A stretch of DNA of 64,000 nucleotides from Prinsepia uniflora (GCA_032719365.1 CM064874.1:40450271-40514270), one strand, 5' to 3'; shown: positions 36,943 to 48,700, numbered from the stretch's first letter. Notes: generated by a model not told the origin, from the letters alone. Numbers and translations are program-made.

Positions 36943-37329
36943 CAATGGATGGGTGACCCGTGTCACTCATTCATTGGGCCTGAAAAAATATCTGGGCCCA
37001 CATGAGACAAAAGACAAAAGTCAACACGCCTCGTAAAATGTGTTGCTGGAAATAGTTCCTCGAAACTTCCATGAACCATAACTTTCCCGTCGAATGTTCA
37101 ATTTTGACGTGCTGCCTATCTATGAATTCGTATCAATTCGATCTACGTAACGATGCTCGGTCCTTGTGCATCAGACCTTCTGTGTCGAAAGTTAACTTTT
37201 TGTCCTCGTCTAGGGTCAAAATTGTAATTTCGTAATGAACATTCGATAATCCTTGACTAATCCCCGATTAGCCTTGCTAATCCATAATTAATTCTTAATT
37301 AATCCCAAGAATTAGGACGGGTCGTTACA
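36943..37329 (-). mobile_element. Solo LTR E, right part
   Basis: It resumes with CAATGGATGGGTGAC, the arm of the conserved palindrome, and ends AGGACGGGTCGTTACA at 37329. Confidence 0.88.
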
Positions 37330-37946
37330 TCACATCACCACGTGGCCTGGCAAGATGACGTGAAACTTGCAACCTTGACCCAGACCTCTATAACGGGTTG
37401 TTTGACCCGTAACCTTGACCCAACTCGTTCTACACCATTTGTCAACCAAAACCCCCCCTCCCCCCCCCCCAATTCCTTCACCAATCTCATCGTCTCTCAA
37501 CCAGAAAGAGATCTACAACTTAAAAACCAAGAGAAAAGACCTGAAACTCACCTGTCAAGATCGATCCTACACCGCTGAACTTCGAACTAGTCTCGTCACC
37601 TGTCCAGCGGTCCTTTTTCCTCTCCTTTCTGTCCCTACAGGCTCGTATGAGTACAAGAACAAAACCTTGGCCTTAGTTTGTGTTATTAAGCCTCAAAACC
37701 TAAAAACCAAAATCCAAAGCTCATGGCTTACCTTTCTCGGTTTTCTGGCCACCTAACGCGACCGTTATTGTCGTCTCTGGCTCCCTTTCAGTTTCAATTC
37801 CCTCTCTCACTCTCTCTTTCACTCAGGTAGCAATAGATGGAATGGGAATGGAGATGGGGTGGCTCGGTCGAATGAAGGAAAGGGGGAGGGGAGATGCACC
37901 TTAGTGCTTGTTTGTGGGAAGTTGGGCCAATGAGATGAGTGACAAG
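37330..37946 (-). mobile_element. LTR G, middle part
   Basis: It continues LTR G after solo LTR E (CACCACGTGGCCTGGC), passes a poly-C tract (about 37446-37470) and the pyrimidine-rich stretch usual upstream of the palindrome, and ends at GAGTGACAAG (37937-37946). There LTR F entered at the centre of the palindrome. Short open frames here are not gene-like. Confidence 0.65.
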
Positions 37947-38824
37947 TGTAACGACCCGTCCCGTAAATTAGGGTTAAGATAGTGCTTAAGGTGAGATCAG
38001 TAAGTTTAATCGGGGGTTAGTTGGTCCCGATAAGGTCGTTAGCCTCGAAGGACGATTTTGCCCCTAGTTCGGGCAAAAAGTTGACTTTTAGTTCGGGCGG
38101 TCAATTAGGTTTTGACCGATGAAAAGGATTTAATTTAGGACGTCACGAATCCGTACACAGGTAGCACGCCCGATTCCGACATCCGAGGAGGAAATTATGA
38201 TGTTCGGAAGGTTGAGGGCATAACCGTAATTTGGCCAAACTAAGGGGAAAAGTTGACTTTTTGTACGATCGGGTTTTGACATGTTGACTTACGATGGTTA
38301 GGTAGATCTCGTCATCCTGAGTTCGATGACAGACGGCACGTATTCATCGGACTTACGATGTGTGAGTTACGAGTCTAGAAAGGTAGTGGCAAAAGGGTAA
38401 TTTTGGTTCAAAATGAGGGGTATTTTGGTCTTTGCACATGGGGATTTGTGTAGCAGAGAGGGACAGATGGATGGCTGGGATTGAGCCATTTGTGAGATAA
38501 TAGGAGAGGAATGGTGGATTGGTGACACGTGTAGGAGGGCTAGAGGCTTCCAGGAGTTGCACGGGTCCAATAATTTGGGGCTTTTGGGCGGTGTACCGTG
38601 TGTGCTGTGTGTTCGTGCTTGTTCTTCGACCCAGGGGAAAACAGAGACTGGGAATTTGGGGAGGAATCGATCAAGCGTGGTGAGTTTGTGAGTTTGTGAG
38701 AGTGATCAGAGATTGAAATGGAGACAGTGAGAAGGTTAGAAGGTGTGGTGGTTGTGTGTGGGTGAGTTGAGAGCCACGGGACATCAGAGAAAAACAGGGA
38801 GGAAGTGAGTGTTCGTGGGGGTGG
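37947..38824 (+). mobile_element. Solo LTR F, first part (plus strand, separate subfamily)
   Basis: It begins TGTAACGACCCGTCCC at 37947. The far end is CCGGGGTGGGTCCTGACA at 41906. GACAAG flanks it on both sides (37941-37946 and 41907-41912). A Cassandra element splits it at 38824/39879. It shares the ACGTCACGAATCCGTACACAG and TTGACTTTTTG blocks with the family but has its own central sequence. Confidence 0.9.
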
Positions 38825-38932
38825 TGTCAGGACCTGACCCTCTTCTATTAGGTCCCTATTCATCTAGCACGATATTGTCCGCTTTTGGCCTCCTTCTCCT
38901 TGCCCTCACGGTTTTGTTTTCGGGAGCTCACG

Positions 38933-39000
38933 GTGCAACTTCCCAGGGGGTCACCCATCATGGAATTGCACCACCCTCAACTCGCTTAACTTTGGGGTTC
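38933..39000 (-). other. 5S rRNA-like module 1 (left Cassandra LTR)
   Basis: In minus orientation it contains AGTTAAGCGAGTTG (5S A-box region) and ATGGGTGACCCCCTGGGAAG (C-box region), with the spacing seen in 5S rRNA. It is derived from 5S but too altered to be a ribosomal gene. Confidence 0.85.
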
Positions 39001-39210
39001 CAATCCCCCCCAAAGCCACTTGAGCTCCCAAAAGGCCTCGTGCTAGATAGGTGGGTGCCTACACCTTTTAGGCACACCATCATCCTCTCCCAGACCATTT
39101 CCCCTCGCAGGAATGTGGGATTGTTCACCGTTTCCTCCAGGACACGGGTCTTACAATCCACCACCATTAGGGCCCAGCGTCCTCGCTGGTACACTTCCCG
39201 GTCGGGGTCT

Positions 39211-39223
39211 GGCTCTGATACCA
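39211..39223 (-). other. Primer-binding site of the Cassandra element
   Basis: GGCTCTGATACCA is the reverse complement of TGGTATCAGAGCC, matching initiator tRNA-Met, three bases from the 5' LTR end at 39227. Confidence 0.92.
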
Positions 39224-39488
39224 AATTGTTAGGACCCGACCCTCTTCTGTCAGGTCCCGATTCATCTAGCACGATATTGTCCATTCTGGACCGTAGGACA
39301 CACCAGCTCAGCCTTACAGGGTTTTGTTCCCGAGACCTCACGCCTGGAAGGTAACCACCTTAACCAGCGCAGCCAAGGAAGGCCTAGTTTAGATCAGAGT
39401 TGCGCATCGGCACCCTCTATCTAACCCTATATTGTCCTCTTTGGGCACACCTGCGCCCGCAAGGTTTTGTTCCTGGGAGCTCACGGTG

Positions 39489-39554
39489 CAACTTCCCAGT
39501 GGGTCACCCATCATGGGATTGCACCAGCCTCCACTCGCTTAACTTTAGAGTTCC
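39489..39554 (-). other. 5S rRNA-like module 2 (extra copy inside right Cassandra LTR)
   Basis: AACTTCCCAGTGGGTCACCC and CACTCGCTTAACTTTAGAGT are the reverse complements of the 5S C-box and A-box regions. The surrounding LTR sequence is more diverged (TATATTGTCCTCTTTGGGC) than modules 1 and 3. Confidence 0.8.
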
Positions 39555-39657
39555 CCCAGAATCCAAAGCCACCATCTTCTGTCAGGTCCCGATTCATCTA
39601 GCACGATATTGTCCGCTTTGGGCCTCGCCCTCACGGTTTTGTTTTCGGGAGCTCATG

Positions 39658-39725
39658 GTGCAACTTCCCAGGGGGTCACCCAACTGGAATTGCACCAGCC
39701 TCAACTCGCTTAACTTTGGGATTCC
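39658..39725 (-). other. 5S rRNA-like module 3 (right Cassandra LTR)
   Basis: It has the same A-box and C-box relatives as module 1, with a 3-base deletion at GTCACCCAACTGG. It belongs to the LTR copy that ends at 39878. Confidence 0.85.
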
Positions 39726-39878
39726 AATCCCCCCCCAAGCCACTGAGCTCCCAAAAGGCCTCATGCTAGATAGGTGTGTGCTTACACCTTTAAGGCACAC
39801 CACCATCCTCTCCCAGACCCTTTCCCCTCGCAGGAATGTGGGATTGTTCACCGTTTCCTCCAGGACACGGGTCTTACA

Positions 39879-41906
39879 GGTGGTGTGGCCGTGTACGGTG
39901 CAATTGGGCTCGTGGTGGTGTCGTGAGGGGTGAGAGGAGTCGACCAACCCCAGCGGAGCTTGCGACGGCAACCAGAGGACAGGTAATTCCTCATCCCCAT
40001 TAACTTGCTCTGTTTTTCCGTTTTGCTTCAGACGTTAAGTCGTGGACTTAGGGACTGAGTCGAGGGTTTCTGTGTATTGGGTGAGACTTAGGAAGGTCTT
40101 AGGAAGGGTTTGAGGTAGCCACCGTGACAGGGGGTGACCTGGGTGGCCGGAAGAAAACAGGGGAGGTACGGGATTTTGTTTCGAGCTTGTGTCGACGAGT
40201 TGTAGCCTGAGTCGAGATGTCTGAGTAAGGGGAATGGATAGCTTCGGACGGGACGAAGCAGATGGTGAAGAGATGAGGTGTTTTGGTGCAGGTACGGTGG
40301 TGAACCGGTCACGCCGGTTCGAGTTACAGTGACTGTGTCGATCCGGGTCGACCAGGGGTTGCTGGTGGTACTGTAGCTGGCGCGTGAGGGCCACGCGCAG
40401 CCACTTTGGGCGGCGCGTGGGGGCGCGTGCGGAGACGGTTGGGGAATTAGTCAACATGGTTTTTGGTCTAGGTGTTGTGACGAGTCCGTTGGAATTGGTT
40501 TCGGGTTGTTCGGACGTTGTTTGAGGTTAGTTCCGCGAGGGTGAAGGTTTAGGGTTTAAGTTCGTTACGTTTAGTACCCGGGGATTTTTGGGGAAATTAG
40601 GAGAGTCTTCGTAGATGTGTTAGTAACGTACTTTGGTGGTTGTTGACAGGATCGGGACTTCCCGAGGAAGCTGAGGAATGTACGAGACGTTCGGGACGCG
40701 ATTGAGGGCTCGGTACTGTGAGTGGACCCCTTCTCTAAACTCGAGCATGCATTACTGTTTTTCTATAATTGTTTTATGGTTTTAATCATGCTTCTATGTT
40801 TATCAAATATGCTTTGGTGCTTTTACATAATTGTACGTTTTTTGAGAAAGTTTGGCTTTTAGCACGTTTTACGAGAAATTGTGATTTCTGAGTATGATGC
40901 CATGGTTTTGGGATTTCAAACGATAAATGGGTTTCAATTATTATAAAGGGATTTTGGAACATGAGTTCGATGATTAAGGTTTTCAGTTTTAGAATCGGAT
41001 TTTGAAAAACGGAATTGGGTTTTAAAGTTGGAAAGTGGAAGTCCGGATTTGGGTTCGGAATGACGATTCTGAACGCCAAAAGGGCTTCGAACCGGGGATT
41101 TCAGATTCGGGTTTGGATATGGATTTAGAATTGATATTAAATTGGTTTTGGATTAGATTTGCTGGATCTGGATATTGGGTTTAAAGACCCGGATTCTGAT
41201 TGACGGGGGACGAGCCCGGATTGAGTTTAAAGACTCGGGAGTTTAAAGACTCGGATATATTGATATTTCCCCCGTAGGCCTGTTGAGTTTAAAGACTCGG
41301 GAGTTTAAAGACTCGGATATAATTGAGGCCTGGATTGAGTTTAAAGACTCGGGAGTTTAAAGACTCGGATAGGTCCAGGTTTGATCGAATAATGATTGGT
41401 TGAGACTCACGATTTATGATGTTTTATAGGGTTTCTGTTTCTTATGATGTTTTATGGCGATTGATTGATAACTGTTTTCATAACTGGGTTATGCATGTGG
41501 TTTCAAAACGGAGGGCTAAAATCCTGGTTTTATTATGAAATGGTTTTGGCAACTTTTCTTTCTTTCTGGTCCACTCACACCTTCTGCTTTAAATTGCCCT
41601 CCAGGTCGTGGAGCTAGCACGAGGTTTCGGCGTCGAGGCAGCGTCTGTGGCATAGAAGTCACGAGAGGGATCCCGGAGTGTTTTAAATTTTCCGTGTGCG
41701 TGTATTTGGTTTATCGGTTTTCTTTTCTTTTGTACTTAGAACTATGCTCTGTAAATTTTTAACTTCGGGATGTATTGTATAGTTCTCCTGCGTCTGACTG
41801 AGTACTTTGGTGGTTTCGCGTGAGTTTACTTGGTGATGTGTCGGGGAGTCAGATGGGAGCAGGATTTACCTCGGGTTTCGGGGTGAAACCGGGGTGGGTC
41901 CTGACA
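39879..41906 (+). mobile_element. Solo LTR F, second part
   Basis: It begins with the second GGTGG, then continues to CTGACA at 41906. It includes a CACGCGCAGCCACTTTGGG block (40401), a GTGAGTGGACCCC block and a tandem array at 41217-41372. Without Cassandra the LTR is about 2.9 kb. Confidence 0.9.
41217..41372 (+). repeat. GAGTTTAAAGACTCGG tandem array in LTR F
   Basis: GAGTTTAAAGACTCGG is repeated six times in pairs (GGGAGTTTAAAGACTCGGAT), separated by variable spacers. GAGTTTAAAGACTC is itself nearly palindromic, so each unit could form a small stem. The array is absent from the other LTRs. Confidence 0.85.
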
Positions 41907-42226
41907 GACAAGTGTCACTCACTCATTGGTTTAGCCTTAGATGTTTAGGACCAAGTAAAACAATCCAACTCAAACCGATTCCCTTGTAAAACGTACCAGT
42001 AAAACTGTTAAAACGTTTTATGCACTTAAAATGATCGTACTTTATCCAAATTTGGCATGCCCCCTTTCTACGTAATCGTAAGCTCCCGATCTACGTAATG
42101 GGTCTTAGTCAAATTTAAAATAACTTCTCGGGTCAAAAGTCAACATTTTTCCCTTTTCAAGGTATAATTGTCATTTTACTACTGAATTTTTGAAATTACA
42201 AATTCTTAAAAATCTAGGTTGTTACA
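41907..42226 (-). mobile_element. LTR G, right part
   Basis: It starts GACAAGTGTCACTCAC (the other half of the palindrome) and ends AATCTAGGTTGTTACA at 42226. It retains the family's ATCTACGTAATGGGTC and AAAAGTCAACATTTTTCCC blocks. Confidence 0.7.
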
Positions 42227-42416
42227 AGTTTTGGGTGTTCGAAGTCTTATGCCTATGTTTTATCTCCTAATTTATCTTGAAAATTAGAGGATTTTAATGT
42301 GAAACGATTACGAACATTAGTGAAACCCTTGGTTATGGTTTTTGACAGACTAGAGAACTCTCAGAGGACTTCTGAGGACCGCACAACTCGGAATTGAGCT
42401 GCTTGGACAACCTATG
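42227..42416 (+). mobile_element. Plus-strand LTR fragment between G and K (probable LTR H continuation)
   Basis: ACAACTCGGAATTGAGCTGC matches 14210-14230 in the upstream plus LTR, which supports the same parent type. LTR K enters after CTATG (42412-42416). Confidence 0.5.
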
Positions 42417-45043
42417 TGTAATGACCCGTCCCAAATTCTTGGGATTACTTAAGACTTAATTATGGATTAGTGAAGCTAATAGAAGATTAGTCGAGAAATA
42501 TTGGACGTTCAGGGTGAAATTACGATTTTACCTTGAACAAGGGTAAAAAGTTGACGTTTGACTCGGGAGATTCGATGCACAAGGGCCGAGGTCCGTTGCG
42601 TAGATCGAGTCAATACGAGTTCTTAAATAGGCAACACATCGAAATCGAACATTCGACGGGAAAGTTACAGGTCACGGACGATTTTAGGAACTATTTATGA
42701 TGGCACGTTTTACGATGCAATTGAATTTTCATTTTGTCTTATGTGGGCCCAGATATTTTACTAGGCTAATAGATGAGTGACAAGTGTCACTCATCCATTG
42801 CCCATTCCTTCACATACATTCATCTTTTCCATTCTTCTCTGTTTCATCCACGACACCCGAAACCCCATTGAACCACCACCCCAATCCTCCCCCCTTCACC
42901 TGTATAGACTATGAGAAACTGAGAGTAAGGTTGAGGATGTGACGATGACAGTGAGGAGGCAGCAGAATCACCGTGGACGGCACAGGAGCTCACGGGGAAA
43001 AGGTAAAAACCCGAACCCGTGGTTTTTGAAAATTCAAAATTGGGCTATGGACGTTGTTGAGGGCCTAGGTCGATTCTAACGTGTTTTTAAGGTTCAGATG
43101 ACCCACTTAGGACCGGAATCGAAGTCAGAGATGGCAAGAGTTGGCCGGAATTCGAGCTTGAAGATCAAGCCCTCTGTTCAATCGATCCAAAGTGAGTTTT
43201 AGCCCATATTTCTTCATTCTAGGATCATAGATCAGTTCTAGGGAGGTAGACGAACATGTAGGGATTGAAAGGATTGAAAATGGTTGAGAAAATGGGGAGA
43301 ATCGATCTCTATGGTTCGGTTGGACTGGAAACCAATGAACCGGTCTGAACCAGGTTCGCTGGAGGTTGAAAATGACATGTGCTAGGCGCGTAAACTCCAC
43401 GTGTAGCCCCTTTGGGCGGCGCGTGGGGCACTATTTGGGGATGAGGTCAACATATGAAATCATCCTTTCGATGTAACAAACATTTTGGCATAAGTTTTGA
43501 GTCGATCGAACATCGTTTCGGGGTAATTTTGGGTGTCCAGAGGTTTAAAGCCCATATAAAATACGTTTAAAAATCCCAGAAAATAAGGGGGCATGAATGA
43601 GAGGTTATAAAAGTATTTAGTAACCCTCTAGTATGATTTGGACAGGTCTGGGAACCCCGATGATGGTGATTAGCCCAGAGAGGCTTATGGCGCTTATCGA
43701 GGCGCAGCATGGACTGTCTGTGAGTGAACATTGATTTCTAAATTGATGCATGCATAACTGTTTTATATACATGATTTGAGATGCCTTTAGTGCATATGGT
43801 TGTGGTATTTAATATTCACGTATTTGCACATATTTCGAGATTTATGGTTTTATACTGTGCTTATACGTGCTGGTATTTCCATGATGATTTGATGGAATGA
43901 TTTTGGATTTGGAAAGATGGAATCAGGCATGAGACCCCTTTGATTTTGAAACTATCGGACTTGGAGTGCATTTTATTTAATGAGGCATCGGGTCAGGGGC
44001 CCAGTTGGTTTACATGATCGGGCTTGGAGCCTAGTTGGTTTGTGAAATAGAATTTCGAGCAGAGTCCCTTGAATTTGGAAATTGGATTTGTGGAAATGGT
44101 TTATGAAAGTTATACATCAAGCATGAGGCCTAATTGTGGATTTACGATGGTTTTATGGAAAATCCTGGGCATAGCCCTTTTAACGATTTGAGACGATTTA
44201 TGAAATGGTTTTTCGTATACCATCCTCAAGAACAATTGCCCTCCAGACGTCCCGTAGTATCCTGAAGTGGCGGGTTGTCTCCTCCAGACGTCTCGTAGTA
44301 TCCTGGAGTAGTCACGGGGCTTTGGATGTGAGGGGTCATTGCACAGAGCGACTGATATGTATAGTGACTCAGGAGTAGGATTGCGAGAGGTTAAAACCTC
44401 CCCCCAGGGAGGGTCATTGACATGCGGGTTATTGACCTAGGTAGACCCTGGGGAGACTTGGGATTGAGACCTTAAGCAGCACACGTAGCTTGGAACCGTG
44501 ACGGTGTTGATTGTGACATCTAGGATGTCAAGCATCAGGGATGCCGAGGATTGGATTTGGATTGAGACCCACATGATTTGATTTAGGCGGAGTCCTTACG
44601 GAATTGATTTTGGGTTGAGTCCCTACAGATTTGGTTTTGGACTGAGACCCACATGATTGGTTTTGGGCTGAGTTCCCATATACTTTGGTTTATGGTTTCG
44701 GGCTAAGGCTCTAATGGTTTAATTATTGATAAATAGTTTGATAACTGGTTTTCGAATGCATTCATGCTTTTTAGTGTAGGGCTTAAATGTCTTTTCGTGA
44801 AATGTGTTTTATAAATTAAATTATTTATTTCATCCACTCACAGCTTTTAATGGTTTAAATGCTCTTCAGGTTGATTGCGGATGCGGGCTGTAGCGGAGAC
44901 CAAGACATCACATTCCTCATTCGATCCTAGCGCACCCCAGAAGCCCCATTTGGGATAAGGTTTGAATTATCCATTGTTCGTGTTAAATGGGAGCATGGCA
45001 CATCTCGTGTTAATCCCGAAGGGATTTGGGATGGTTCGTGTCA
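42417..45043 (+). mobile_element. LTR K: 5' LTR of another plus-strand element (2627 bp)
   Basis: It begins TGTAATGACCCGTCCC and ends ATGGTTCGTGTCA at 45043, followed by a PBS. It carries the palindrome (42772-42796), GATGCATGCATAAC (43746), degenerate GGGCATGAGGCC and GGACTGAGACCCACATG arrays (43920-44130, 44560-44700) and the CCCCAGGGAGGGTCATTGAC block. The 3' LTR lies outside the window. Confidence 0.88.
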
Positions 45044-45761
45044 AAATGGTAGCAGAGCGGGTTGGCTCATATGGTACTCTGATACCAAAATGGTATCAGA
45101 GAGAGGTTGTCGCTATTTGAGCAAACCGTGTAGCTCTTGTGGTACACGCATGTGGAGGATGTGATGTCTCTACAGTGGTAACAGCCCATCATCAACCTGA
45201 TAGTTAGGGTATGAGTGTGAGAATTCAGTGGAATCGAACCCGGGTAGGTTATGTTGGCATGTGGTGCAATGGTTTGGGGTTCGATTGGTATGGGTTGTCA
45301 CGTGGTAGTCAGATTTGATCCCGAGTTGAAGTGATATGCATGGGGATCCAACGGTTTAGAGCCATATTGTTACTGGTGGATAGAATCCAGTGGACCAGTA
45401 GACACATTATGAAAACCTGAGAGTCGAGACCGTTGAGCGGCCATGTTAGAAATGGATTGGGGAAAGGTGATATCAGTGGAGGTCATGGATGACCCTAGTT
45501 GAGACTGGTTGGAATAGGAACGCTTGTTCCTATTGGACGTGTGATGTCGTGTTTCAGTGTGTCGAATCCCGGGGGGATGTCGACTTGCAGAGGGTGCCAC
45601 GGTATAGATCTTGTGCGTCATGATAGGCCGTAGAGTTACGAGAGGATGAGGTCCTCGGATTGTGGTTACTGGTTGATTGAGCACCAGTATCGGAGTATGA
45701 CAACTCTTCGGAGTTGAGAGTGATGGATTGGTCAGGACGGATGTGCTGCAGTGAGCTGTCG
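45044..45761 (+). mobile_element. Internal region of element K, first part
   Basis: Non-coding. It includes the family segment ATCAACCTGATAGTTAGGGT (about 45191), also present in the plus element at 23208. The minus-strand array starting at 45762 interrupts it after TGTCG (45757-45761). Confidence 0.8.
45047..45058 (+). other. Primer-binding site of element K
   Basis: TGGTAGCAGAGC is one change from TGGTATCAGAGC. A further perfect TGGTATCAGAG lies about 45 bp downstream, so local duplication of the PBS region has occurred. Confidence 0.85.
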
Positions 45762-48700
45762 TGACAGGACCCATCCCAATTCCCTCGGGATTAGTGCGGG
45801 ATAACCCTGCTCCCGTCTGACACGAAGTGTCAGACAAGGGATATTTCCGACCTTTGCCCTCCCGGGCTATCAGAGTACGCCAGGATCCGGAGGAGGCATG
45901 TGATAACTCGGTCTCTGCTACAGTCCACATCCGATGTCAACCTGAAGGGCAGTCAAAACATTAAAATCTGTGAGTGGACAAAACAAAAGTTTATAAAAAC
46001 ATTTCATAAGACATTTGTACCCTCCACTAAAAAGCATGCATGCATTCGAAAACCATTTATCCAAAAACAAACCATATGTGGGACTAAGCCCAAAGCAGAT
46101 ATAAACCAAGGTCGAAAGGACCACAATGAAAACGACCATACGGGCCACTGCCCAAATCCATATGGGACTCGGCCCCAAACCATAAAGAAACCAAGTATAC
46201 GAGCCACTGCTCAAATCCTGTGCACACCTGTGCACACCACATATCATATATCATATATCATATATATACATATAAGTCACACAACCAATCCTGTCACGGT
46301 ATTCAAAGCTACGCGCGTGCTACCCGGGTCTCAATCCGAGTCTTCTCAAAGTCAAGGTCAATGTCCGCAGACCACTGATCCTACTCGAGGTAATAGTAAC
46401 CATAGCCTTCCTGAGAGTAAGGAACCCAACTGCGGGGTGACTCCACTCAGTCGGTGCTCCGTGACTACTCCAGGGTCCACCCAGGCCAACGACCCTCCCC
46501 GGAGGAGATAATAGAAGTAAAGGAAGGTATATGAATACATATATACATAACATAAACATTCATGCCCGGTTCCCTTCAACCGTCATGATCCATAAAATCC
46601 ATAACAAGGGTTCATGCCGGTTCCCATAAACCGTCATGAACCAGAATGACCTGACAAAGGTTCATGCCGGTTCCCATAAACCGTCATGAACCACAATGAC
46701 CTTTCCAGAGTTCATGCCGGTACCCATAAACCACCATGAACTTGGAAATCCACGTCGGGTCCCTGACCCGAAATCATAAACCGTAAAGTAACTAGGTCTC
46801 GTGCCCGAACATATGACTGAACTGGGCACCGTGCCCGATATCTATGGGTCAGTCACGACTCCGATCATAGTGATGCGTGCAACCATCCATCCAGGACCGC
46901 TCTCAATCCTGGTATGTCGCCGTGAACGAATCAACCGAAGCGACCACCACAAGATCATGGTGCACTCATCACCGATCGATATCCTGAACCGTCAGCACTC
47001 CGAAGTCGAGCCTCCCCAGGCTGCTCGACCACGAATCGTGCATCGTGACCTCTCCGGAAGGAACACATCCCAATCCGGAGGCGAGCGTCGTAACGTCGAT
47101 CGCCGTGCACATAGCACCCGTCGTGACCACGATTTAGACCCGAAGGTCGTAAATAGCATCATATGCCCGAGACAAAACTAAATGGGTCTCATACCCGAGT
47201 TTATTCTTTTAGAAATCCAAAACCATTTCATTAAAACCAATAAAGAAATACAGACACGTAACAACATAAAAATGCACCCATGGCATCATCAAACAAGTAA
47301 TAAAACATATAATAAACATTTATGCATGCACTAATTTAGAAAACAAGGTCCACTCATAGACCGTCCGAGCTGCCGCCTCGATTTGCGTGCCATACGGCTC
47401 CCCGAGCCGATCACCGTCACCGGGACTCCCAAACCTGTCCAACTTGTAATAGAAGGTTACTAACTACTTAATTAACCTCCCACTAAAGCCCAGTAATTTT
47501 CCCGTATTTTTAACTATTTTTAATCCCGAACCTAAACCTTCCGATGCCCCGAAACATATCGAGCCGGTGTCAGATCGACACGAAACCAGTCCCAAAATGT
47601 TCGTTACATCGAATAGAAGATTTCGGATGTTGGAACCTTCCCCAGATTCCCTGCCACGCGCCCTCACGCGCCGCCTGAAGTGGCTGCGCGTGGGCTTCAC
47701 GCGCCAGCTACAGTACCTGCTGTCGTCATCGCTGACGTCAGCATGACGTCATCTGACAGCTCTCAGGTCTGACATGTCAGACTCTGACAGGTGCCACGTG
47801 TCATGCTCAGATTGGTCCACGTCACTGTGCTATCAGTGCCATGTGGCAGTCTGACATGTGCCACGTGTCATCACGGCACTGGTCCACGTTAGTGACACGT
47901 GTCAGCCCCTGATTGGGCCATGTCACTGACATGTCAGTGCTGACTGTGCACTGACATGTGACACGTGTCGCACTCCTATTGGCCCATTTTCTGACATGTC
48001 AGCTGACATTGTCAGATCTGACAATGCTGACGTCATCCCTGACATGATGACGTCAACATGATGACGTCACCTGTCATCCCCTACATCGGTCAGACTGGTC
48101 TGAACCGGTCCGGTCCGGTTTTTCCTGCGACTTGGACCGGCGTAACCGGTCCAGGTCTCCTTCTCCCTCATTTTCGGTCCGTTTGCTTCCATTCCAATTC
48201 CTAAATTCCTATTTCTTCATTTCCTATCTAACCCAATTAATAAAACTACCTAAAATCTTCGAAATCCGACCGGTTCAATTTTGAACCTTTCGGTTCAATT
48301 TTCCCGAAACCTCCCAGGGCTTCCCCGACGTCCAACCACCACCAAAACCTCTCTAACAACTTCCTAGCAACCTATTTAACTCAAACCAATCGTCCAAATC
48401 GACCCATAACAACTAGAAATCGAAAATGGATTAAACGGGCAAAACCGATTACCTCGTTCGGGTTTTCTCCTCCGCCGACCACGGCGGCTCTGCCTAGCAG
48501 GCACCACGTCCAGCCGGTCCTCTCCATCTCTCTGCCCTCTCAGTTATGCTCAAGGTCAAGGTTTGGATTTTTGGGTGAGAAATGGGATCGGGTTTGTGTT
48601 TGGGAACAAAGAAAATGGACGATGTACGGGGATGGGTTTTGGTGCATGAATGGGTGAGGTTGGCCAGTGGATGGGTGACAAGTGTCACTCATCCATTGGT

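Larger units (their letters stand above)
38825..39878 (-). mobile_element. Cassandra-type TRIM with 5S rRNA-like modules, TSD GGTGG
   Basis: Left LTR 38825-39155 (331 bp), a 71-bp internal region, right LTR 39227-39878 (652 bp). The perfect TSD GGTGG is at 38820-38824 and 39879-39883. In element sense the LTR starts TGTAAGACCCGTGTCC and carries the Cassandra landmarks CTAGCACGAGGCCTTTTGGG, a 5S-like block, CAAAACCGTGAGGG and GGACAATATCGTGCTAG. Cassandra elements are known non-coding TRIMs whose LTRs carry 5S rRNA sequence with pol III promoter boxes. The right LTR is nearly twice the left because an extra diverged LTR copy lies within it (about 39284-39573). Confidence 0.93.

Noticed and set aside
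38809..39354. 181-codon open frame (and 39400-39933, 177 codons)
   Set aside because: Both run antisense to the Cassandra LTRs and 5S-like modules, which are known to be non-coding. The frames come from GC-rich LTR sequence and have no domain.
38933..39725. Functional 5S rRNA genes
   Set aside because: Only the A-box to C-box part is recognisable, with many changes. It lies in Cassandra LTRs with PBS and TSD, so these are captured 5S-derived modules.
16267..42231. A TSD for LTR G
   Set aside because: TAGCA (16267-16271) and AGTTT (42227-42231) do not match. Either the left boundary is slightly wrong or the flanks have been rearranged, so I left the insertion unclosed.
45900..46511. 203-codon plus-strand frame in LTR L
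   Set aside because: It lies antisense within the LTR across the AT microsatellite. Equivalent frames are broken in other LTR copies, so no selection on coding is visible.
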